A stretch of 64,000 nt of DNA from CBDBCU01 sp965203435 (GTDB taxonomy: Bacteria; Chloroflexota; Dehalococcoidia; Lucifugimonadales; UBA3495). The notes beneath the pieces were generated by a model that did no database searches, was not told the DNA's origin, and worked only from the letters and a program-made list of their open reading frames with translations. The first letter of the stretch is position 1, and every line of letters begins with the position of its first letter. The position numbers and the translations under genes were made by a program. Location of the stretch: contig CBDBCU010000002.1 in the NCBI GenBank assembly GCA_965203435.1, positions 496,001-560,000 on the forward strand, given 5' to 3'. Shown here one piece after another: positions 59,418-64,000 of this stretch.

Positions 59418-59741
59418 ATGAAGTACGCCATAATTCTGCTCCCGGGGCCGAACAATTGGGGGGCTTTTTCCCCCAATGTTCCCGGTTGCGTATCCACCGG
59501 CCCCACCGCCGCGGCGACCTTGTCCAACTTTCAGGAAGCTCTGGAAGCGCATCTGGAGTTTATGCAGGAGGACGGGGAGCCGCTCCCGGCGGAATACGAC
59601 GGCGCGGCGGAGGAAGTGGACTACGCCGCCGATTATGTCTATTTCCGCCAAGCCCCGGTAAATACCACGCCCCGGGATCCCCAGATAAACCCGGCCCGGT
59701 TGCCGTTGCCCCTGGAGCCGGCTCCGGTGGCGGAGGGGTAA
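59418..59741 (+). CDS. hicB: HicB-family antitoxin
   Basis: A 107-residue HicB (YAIILLPGPNNWGAFSPNVP, GCVSTGPTAAATLSNFQEAL, EAHLEFMQEDGEPLP). It lacks a DNA-binding domain and ends in a Pro-rich tail. Co-transcribed with the upstream hicA. Confidence 0.9.
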   Translation: MKYAIILLPGPNNWGAFSPNVPGCVSTGPTAAATLSNFQEALEAHLEFMQEDGEPLPAEYDGAAEEVDYAADYVYFRQAPVNTTPRDPQINPARLPLPLEPAPVAEG

Positions 59742-59785
59742 GAACGCGGCATCGGCAGCGGTCGTTTTTCCCGGCCCTTGCCCTT

Positions 59786-59932
59786 TCCGTTCATCCTGAA
59801 CTGGTTGAAGGGTCATCCTGAACATCGTTGCAGGATGGGCCATCCCTTTCCGCTCACCCGGAACGGGTTTGCAACAATTTCCGCTCATCCTGAACTTGTT
59901 GAAGGGTCATCCTGAACTTGTTGAAGGATGGG
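59786..59932. repeat. Cluster of Rep-C copies
   Basis: At least three copies or half copies of CATCCTGAAC(T/A)xGTTGxAGG in the same orientation within 150 bases. Confidence 0.8.
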
Positions 59933-60009
59933 CGGCGGCGCTTGCCATCGTCCCCCCGGCCGGTTACAATGGCGGAAACCGGGCAGCGCAAGGGCAAGGC
60001 GGCAGCGGC

Positions 60010-60394
60010 GTGGCGACTTTTGTATTTGACACCCACCGGGCGGTAAAGGATTTGGAGGAGGCCGGTTTCCCGGAAGCCCAAGCCGAGGCTTTGGTGGAGA
60101 TCGTGGGCTTGGCCGTCGGCGAAAACGCCGCCACCAAAGGCGAACTGGACGCGATGGAGCGGCGGCTGGAAGCCAAGTTCACGGCGCGGGGGGAATCCGA
60201 GGGAGGCCCGGTTCGCGGCGTTTGGGCAACGGATGGATGACCGGTTCACGGCATTTGAGCATAGTATGGAAGTTGGATTCCGTACCATTCGGTCGGATCT
60301 GCGGGCTATGGAGCGGCGTCTTACCCTCAAGCTAATTGCCATTCTGCTGCCGAGTATGGGGTTGCTCTTTGCCGCCCTGCGTTTCCTGACCTGA
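60010..60394 (+). pseudogene. DUF1640-like coiled-coil membrane protein, frameshifted
   Basis: The first part (GTG start at 60010) reads ATFVFDTHRAVKDLEEAGFP, then AQAEALVEIVGLAVGENAAT, the DUF1640 start, and stops at 60240. The coil continues in the next frame (EARFAAFGQRMDDRFTAFEH) to a membrane helix (LIAILLPSMGLLFAALRFL) and a stop at 60394. The break coincides with a six-G run at 60188-60193; losing one G restores a single frame of about 127 codons. It may be a sequencing error, a phase-variable tract or a true pseudogene. Confidence 0.75.
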
Positions 60395-60422
60395 GGTTTC
60401 CCCCGTCCTTCCCATCCCTCTG

Positions 60423-60520
60423 CCGTCCTTCCCGCGTAAGCGGGAATCCGGCGGTTGCCTGTCGACAATACCATCATAAGGCTGTACCTTTCGGGATTCC
60501 CGCTTACGCAGGAAGGACGG
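60423..60520. repeat. Rep-A element, inverted subfamily copy
   Basis: A 98-bp copy whose centre (GGTTGCCTGTCGACAATACC) is the reverse complement of that in the copies at 18393 and 63858. Confidence 0.9.
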
Positions 60521-60582
60521 TTGCGGTGCCGGGAAAGGCCTGTAGGGGGGTATTACGCAGAGCGAGTACGCCGCCCTCCTCC

Positions 60583-61338
60583 TCAACAGCCATATTCCCC
60601 GGCGATGCGGCCCTGAAAGCGGGCTTGGTCGCCTACCTTTATGCCGTGCTGAGCCGCTTCCCCGGCATTTATTTCCAGCACATACTGAACTTGGTCGACG
60701 GTGTAGCGGGGCAGGTCGGCTTGGGATTGGCCCGGGGCTTGCGGCGGCGCGTTATGGGTGATATGGGTCACCGCGCAGTCGCCATTGAGCCACACCATAT
60801 CCAAAGGAAAGTTCATATCCGGCATCCAGAAAGAGCGGTGGCTTTCCTGATTCCAGACGAACAGCATCCCGGCCCCGGCCGCCAGTTCCGCCCGCCCGGA
60901 CAAGCCTTGCGCCTGCTGCTCCCCGGTCAAAGCCAACTCCACCGGCCAAGTGAATTGCCCGATCGTTACCAGCGGCAAGGATAAATCCGGCGTAGGGGGG
61001 GGCGGCAAAGGGGATACCGTGGGCAAAGGCGTCACGGTCGGCAGAATAGCAGGCAGCGGCAGCGGCGGCGCGGTAGGCAGCGCAGTGGCTGGCGGCAAGG
61101 GGGTAGCGGTAGGCAAGGGCGTGGCCGCCGGTAGTTCAGTAGCGGCCTGCGATAGCGTAGCGGCCGGCAACTCAGCAACGGTAGGCAAGGGCGGCCGGGT
61201 CGGCAGCGGCGCAACAATCGCCGCCGTTGCCGCCGGCTCCCCGGTTGCCAATGGCGCATCAACGCCCGGAGCGGAACCGCAACCCACCAGCAGCAGCAGC
61301 GCCGCGGTCAACAAAGCAAGGGCAGTTAGAAAGCGCAT
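60583..61338 (-). CDS. DUF192 lipoprotein
   Basis: A 251-residue exported protein: lipobox LLVGCG (lipid Cys20), a Pro/Thr/Leu/Ala low-complexity linker (about 25-115), and a C-terminal DUF192 domain (VELALTGEQQAQGLSGRAEL, GMLFVWNQESHRSFWMPDMN, then FPLDMVWLNGDCAV and VLEINAGEAAQHGIKVGDQA). DUF192 proteins are small, usually extracytoplasmic and of unknown function. The linker looks like a wall-spanning spacer. Confidence 0.88.
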   Translation of the reverse strand: MRFLTALALLTAALLLLVGCGSAPGVDAPLATGEPAATAAIVAPLPTRPPLPTVAELPAATLSQAATELPAATPLPTATPLPPATALPTAPPLPLPAILPTVTPLPTVSPLPPPPTPDLSLPLVTIGQFTWPVELALTGEQQAQGLSGRAELAAGAGMLFVWNQESHRSFWMPDMNFPLDMVWLNGDCAVTHITHNAPPQAPGQSQADLPRYTVDQVQYVLEINAGEAAQHGIKVGDQARFQGRIAGEYGC

Positions 61339-61344
61339 CAGCGG

Positions 61345-61674
61345 CTACTCCGGGGATTCGGTGTAAGTCGGCGTAAATATAACTTGGCCGATGTGCAGCA
61401 TTTTGGGGTCGGGTTCACCGATGACTTGCCCGCCCCGGGCCAGATAGACATGGGCGGTTGCCAGCAGCCACCGGTTATGCGGGACATAGTAATGCCATAT
61501 TACGCTTTGCGAGCCGACCGGCAAATGCCGCGGCCGCTGGCGGCTGCTCCAAACCCGCTCTCGAACCAGAACCCGCTCCCGGCCTTTGCGGGCAATTTCC
61601 AGAGCGTTGAACAGATCCCGCAGTTCCCTTGCCGGGACCTTTATGGTAACATTGTCGCCAGGGAGGTAAGCCAT
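61345..61674 (-). CDS. Small protein 'P109', divergent module copy 1
   Basis: A 109-residue protein; 'P109' is a label used here. The conserved core is VPARELRDLFNALEIARKGR, then HLPVGSQSVIWHYYV and LLATAHVYLARGGQVIGEPD. Its closing (A)HxYLxxxGxxxGxPDPK pattern resembles the end of small accessory proteins of unknown function in other bacteria, by memory only. Its ATG is interlocked with that of the gene at 61673: the four bases CATG at 61672-61675 give both start codons. A paralog lies at 62280-62609. Confidence 0.7.
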   Translation of the reverse strand: MAYLPGDNVTIKVPARELRDLFNALEIARKGRERVLVRERVWSSRQRPRHLPVGSQSVIWHYYVPHNRWLLATAHVYLARGGQVIGEPDPKMLHIGQVIFTPTYTESPE

Positions 61675-61945
61675 GGTTAAAATCGTCTCCGAATTCAGGT
61701 CCCTGCTCGCCGCCTACGCCGGCCGGGAAGTCAGTTTCAATGAGTTTGACGATGAACTGTCCCGGGGTTTGCAGTTCGTCTTTGAGAACTCCGCCGAGGA
61801 CGGGTTGGATTTCTTGTCGGAAATCCTTGCCGGCATCTACGAAGTGCAGGACGGCGTTATGGCCGAGGCAGTCTTTCGGCAGGCCATCCAGGAATTTCTG
61901 GCCAAGAACCCGGCTCCGGCCGTGCCGGTAGCGGCCGCCGACTAG
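61673..61945 (+). CDS. Small helical protein 'P90', copy 1
   Basis: A 90-residue, acidic, probably all-helical protein ('P90' is a label used here): SLLAAYAGREVSFNEFDDEL, then DGLDFLSEILAGIYEVQDGV and EAVFRQAIQEFLAKNPAPAV. It resembles small immunity or antitoxin-like proteins in size and helicity, but I recognise no family. GGGAGGT at 61660-61666 inside the opposing gene serves as its ribosome site. Confidence 0.7.
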   Translation: MVKIVSEFRSLLAAYAGREVSFNEFDDELSRGLQFVFENSAEDGLDFLSEILAGIYEVQDGVMAEAVFRQAIQEFLAKNPAPAVPVAAAD

Positions 61946-61978
61946 CGGCAACCGTCCATCCTGCGCGAAAGGTGTTCT

Positions 61979-62251
61979 ATGATTGAAGTCGCCCCCGCAT
62001 TGGCAATCCCCTTGGTGGCCTATACCCGCCGGGAAATCAGTTTTACTGAGTTTCACGACACCCTGTCCCGGCGGGCGCAAATCATTTCCGACCAGTCCTC
62101 TGAGGAAGGGCTCGAACTCTTTTTTGAGATCCTTGCTTGCATTTACGAGGTGCATGACCGGGTTATGCCGGAGGAAACCTTTCGCCAAATCCTGCAAGGT
62201 TTCCTGGACAAAAACCCGGTTCCGGCTGTGCCGGTCGCGGCGGCGGATTAA
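61979..62251 (+). CDS. P90 paralog, copy 2 (without partner)
   Basis: A 90-residue paralog (LVAYTRREISFTEFHDTLSR, then EILACIYEVHDRVMPEETFR). It is closest to copy 3 at 62608. No divergent P109 gene faces it: the base before the ATG is T, not C, so the CATG interlock is lost. It probably represents a module whose partner was deleted. Confidence 0.7.
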   Translation: MIEVAPALAIPLVAYTRREISFTEFHDTLSRRAQIISDQSSEEGLELFFEILACIYEVHDRVMPEETFRQILQGFLDKNPVPAVPVAAAD

Positions 62252-62279
62252 GGGGACGGACGGTTGCCGTCCCCAGCGG

Positions 62280-62609
62280 CTACTCCGCAAAATCCCAGGG
62301 ATCCGGCTTTAAGACCAACTGGTCAATCCGCAGCTCCTTAGGGTCGGGTTCTCCGATAACCTGCCCGCCCCGGGCCAGATAGACATGGGCGGTTGCCAGC
62401 AGCCAGCCGTTAGGCATATAATAAAGCCACAATACACTCCGGGAGCCGACCGGCAAATGCGCCGGGCGGCGGGTGCCCGTCCAGCCGCGCTTGCGGGTTA
62501 GAAATCCCTGCCTCCCCTTGCGGGCAATTTCCAGAGCGTTGAAAATATCCCGCAGCTCCCGGGCCGGGACATACAGGACAACCCGTCCAGTAGCATCGAG
62601 GTGTTCCAT
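62280..62609 (-). CDS. P109 paralog, divergent module copy 2
   Basis: A 109-residue paralog with the same core (VPARELRDIFNALEIARKGR, HLPVGSRSVLWLYYM, LLATAHVYLARGGQVIGEPD). The differing N-terminus (MEHLDATGRVVLYV) and C-terminus show independent drift. Its start CAT (62607-62609) interlocks with the ATG at 62608 of P90 copy 3, exactly as in copy 1. Confidence 0.7.
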   Translation of the reverse strand: MEHLDATGRVVLYVPARELRDIFNALEIARKGRQGFLTRKRGWTGTRRPAHLPVGSRSVLWLYYMPNGWLLATAHVYLARGGQVIGEPDPKELRIDQLVLKPDPWDFAE

Positions 62610-62880
62610 GATTGAAGTTGCCCCCGAATTGGCAATCCCCCTGGTGGCCTATACCCGCCGGGAAATCAGTTTTGCCGAGTTTGACCACATCCTTACCCTG
62701 CAATTGCAGGTCATTTCCGACCAGTCCACCGAGGAAGGGATCGAACTCCTGTCGGAGATTCTTGCCTGTATCTGCGAGGTGCAGGACCGGGTTATGCCGG
62801 AGGAAACCTTTCGTCAAATCCTGCAAGGGTTCCTGGCTAAAAACCCGGTTTCCGCTGTGCCGGTGGCGGCCGCCGACTGA
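62608..62880 (+). CDS. P90 paralog, copy 3
   Basis: A 90-residue paralog (LVAYTRREISFAEFDHILTL, EILACICEVQDRVMPEETFR). Its GAGGTG ribosome site (62598-62603) lies within the opposing P109 gene. The conserved convention of an interlocked CATG with its divergent partner is retained. Confidence 0.7.
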   Translation: MIEVAPELAIPLVAYTRREISFAEFDHILTLQLQVISDQSTEEGIELLSEILACICEVQDRVMPEETFRQILQGFLAKNPVSAVPVAAAD

Positions 62881-62888
62881 CTAGCAGC

Positions 62889-63674
62889 CTACCCCGTCTC
62901 CTCCCGGATCGCCGCCAGCCGCTCCCGCAGGGAACGGAGCAATACCGCCGGCGGGGCCGGGGCCACATGGGTATAGCCCACCCCCAGCGCGGTCAACTCC
63001 CGCGGACCCAGTGGCAGGGCGGCGTGGTGCATCGGAAATTGCAGCTTGGCTTTGCCGATTTCCTTGATGCGGTCGGCCAGTTCGGTCAGCTTGGCCCGCA
63101 GTTCCGGGCTGGCCGGATCCCGGATGCCCATATACTCGGAAAAGTCGGTCGGGCCGATGGATACCAGGTCAATGCCCTCCAGGGCGGCGATGGCATCAAT
63201 ATCGTTGACGCCCCTTTCATCCTCGGTCATCACCGACAGCAGGATTTCCGCATTGGACTGGCGGCAATGCTCGTCCCAGCCCACCGTGCCAAAGCGGGCG
63301 GCCCGAGTGCCGGCGGCTCCGCCGCGGCGGCCCACAGGGGGATAGCGCACCGCATCCACCGCCTTTTGCGCCCCGGCCAATCCGTCAATGTGGGGGACGA
63401 TGATGCCCTCGGCCCCGGCGTCCAGCAGGCGCAGGATGAGTTTTTCATCGTTGTCCGGCACGCGGATGATGGAAGTGACCCCGGCCAAGTCGGCGGCGCG
63501 GATCATTTCGCCCACCAGCCGCAGGTCAAAGTCGGTGTGTTCCATATCGATAAAGGCGGCGTCATAGCCGGCCAACCCGATAATTTCCACGATTTGCGGG
63601 TCGGCCAAGGTGACATAAGTTCCCAGGGCCAGCCGGCCCTCCCGCATCGCCCGTTTCACCCGATTCTCGCGCAT
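62889..63674 (-). CDS. HpcH/HpaI-family aldolase
   Basis: A 261-residue metal-dependent class II pyruvate aldolase (2,4-dihydroxyhept-2-ene-1,7-dioate / 4-hydroxy-2-oxovalerate type). Signatures: GTYVTLADPQIVEIIGLAGY, DAAFIDMEHTDFDL (metal/substrate region), then LLDAGAEGIIVPHIDG, PPVGRRGGAAGTRAARFG and IDLVSIGPTDFSEYMGI. The substrate is unknown; related enzymes cleave keto-acids or act on carbohydrate catabolites. AAGGAGGGG sets the start. Confidence 0.9.
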   Translation of the reverse strand: MRENRVKRAMREGRLALGTYVTLADPQIVEIIGLAGYDAAFIDMEHTDFDLRLVGEMIRAADLAGVTSIIRVPDNDEKLILRLLDAGAEGIIVPHIDGLAGAQKAVDAVRYPPVGRRGGAAGTRAARFGTVGWDEHCRQSNAEILLSVMTEDERGVNDIDAIAALEGIDLVSIGPTDFSEYMGIRDPASPELRAKLTELADRIKEIGKAKLQFPMHHAALPLGPRELTALGVGYTHVAPAPPAVLLRSLRERLAAIREETG

Positions 63675-63707
63675 AGCGCCCCTCCTTACAAGGCAAAGTC
63701 GCCGCCC

Positions 63708-63736
63708 ATTATCCCCGCCGCCCCAGGGAATTGCAA
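63708..63736 (-). promoter_or_regulatory. Promoter of the aldolase gene
   Basis: TTGCAA (63736-63731) and GATAAT (63713-63708) on the minus strand are 17 bases apart, about 35 bases before the start codon. Confidence 0.65.
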
Positions 63737-63748
63737 CCTTTTTTATGC

Positions 63749-63803
63749 AAACATGGATAGACCGGATGGACAGGATTTGGTGTATGTGTATAGAACGGTA
63801 TTG
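63749..63803. repeat. Half Rep-B element
   Basis: AACATGGATAGACCGGATGG followed by TAGAACGGTATTGGCC without a mirrored right arm. It precedes a Rep-A copy by 55 bases, like the half copy at 11998. Confidence 0.75.
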
Positions 63804-63857
63804 GCCTTAAATAACCGTCATTCCCGCCTCCCTTACCTTCCCTATCGCACCTCCCCA

Positions 63858-63955
63858 CCGTCATTCCCGCGTAAGCGGGAATCCCGAACGGTATTGCATT
63901 ATGATGGTATTGTCGACAGGCAACCGTGAGATTCCCGCTTACGCGGGAATGACGG
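63858..63955. repeat. Rep-A element
   Basis: A 98-bp copy with the TATTGTCGACAGGCAACCGT centre shared with 18393. Confidence 0.9.
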
Positions 63956-64000
63956 TAGGAGGCGAGAAAATCCGGTTATTCCGTACAGAGTTTCCTATAG

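Noticed and set aside
1..64000. tRNA or rRNA genes
   Set aside because: No cloverleaf with GTTCRANYC-type arms and no rRNA core sequence was noticed on either strand. A covariance search would be needed to exclude a divergent tRNA.

Overview
This GC-rich (roughly 60-65% by eye) bacterial chromosome segment carries about 60 protein genes. There is no rRNA, tRNA or CRISPR array that I can recognise. The gene content (an RdhA-like iron-sulfur protein without a Tat signal, a DUF1800/DUF1501/NHL cluster, BNR-propeller and TPR proteins, PolX, an HpcH/HpaI aldolase, a Zn-type MDR dehydrogenase) and the dispersed palindromic repeats suggest an environmental, perhaps marine, Chloroflexota of the SAR202/Dehalococcoidia type. 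This assignment is inference; no marker gene was placed on a tree.

Layout. 1-2.2 kb: oligopeptide-type ABC binding lipoprotein. 2.3-4 kb: hicAB with a repeat-derived insertion in hicA, and a D5/primase C-terminal-like protein. 4.3-9.5 kb: MDR dehydrogenase, MFS transporter, higBA, a KID-repeat membrane protein and rsmI. 10-19.7 kb: GT39-like membrane protein, a TPP enzyme, hicBA, the RdhA-like protein, a DUF4349 lipoprotein and a BNR propeller. 19.8-26.7 kb is accessory: an FRG-TPR gene with a small overlapping upstream ORF, a tandem decayed copy of that module, an HSDR_N-type protein, hicAB, acetyl-CoA synthetase-like acs, and hicB-hicA-hicB. 27-33.3 kb: DUF1800, DUF1501, NHL, GNAT and a second FRG-TPR module. 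33.6-37.8 kb: an unrecognised 581-residue protein and a C5-methyltransferase/DUF4928 restriction-modification pair. 37.9-40.1 kb: aroC and aroE. 40.2-46.7 kb: a coiled-coil/nuclease-like pair, TPR proteins (one fused to a NIPSNAP domain) and valS. 47-52.6 kb: two ATPase-plus-nuclease pairs (AAA+TOPRIM/DUF3226 and AAA+PIN) flanking rpsA. 52.6-58.9 kb: PolX with an altered polymerase active site, plus membrane and secreted proteins. 59-63.7 kb: hicAB, a frameshifted DUF1640 gene, a DUF192 lipoprotein, a duplicated divergent small-gene module with interlocked CATG start codons, and an HpcH/HpaI aldolase.

Housekeeping genes (rsmI, aroC, aroE, valS, rpsA, polX, acs) alternate with mobile or selfish-looking genes: five hicAB loci, one higBA, one RM pair, two ATPase/nuclease pairs and two FRG modules. 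Intergenic space is dominated by four dispersed repeat families: Rep-A (about 100 bp, ATTCCC-N8-GGGAAT termini), Rep-B (ATCCATGTTT termini), Rep-C (CTCATCCTGAACTTGTTGAAGG) and Rep-D (ATTCCGAGCGTAGCCGAGGA).

The best candidates for undescribed biology are: the FRG-TPR module with its conserved 8-bp-overlapping small ORF and a decayed tandem copy; the CATG-interlocked divergent module; the AAA+PIN operon; and the repeat-derived in-frame insertion in a hicA gene.
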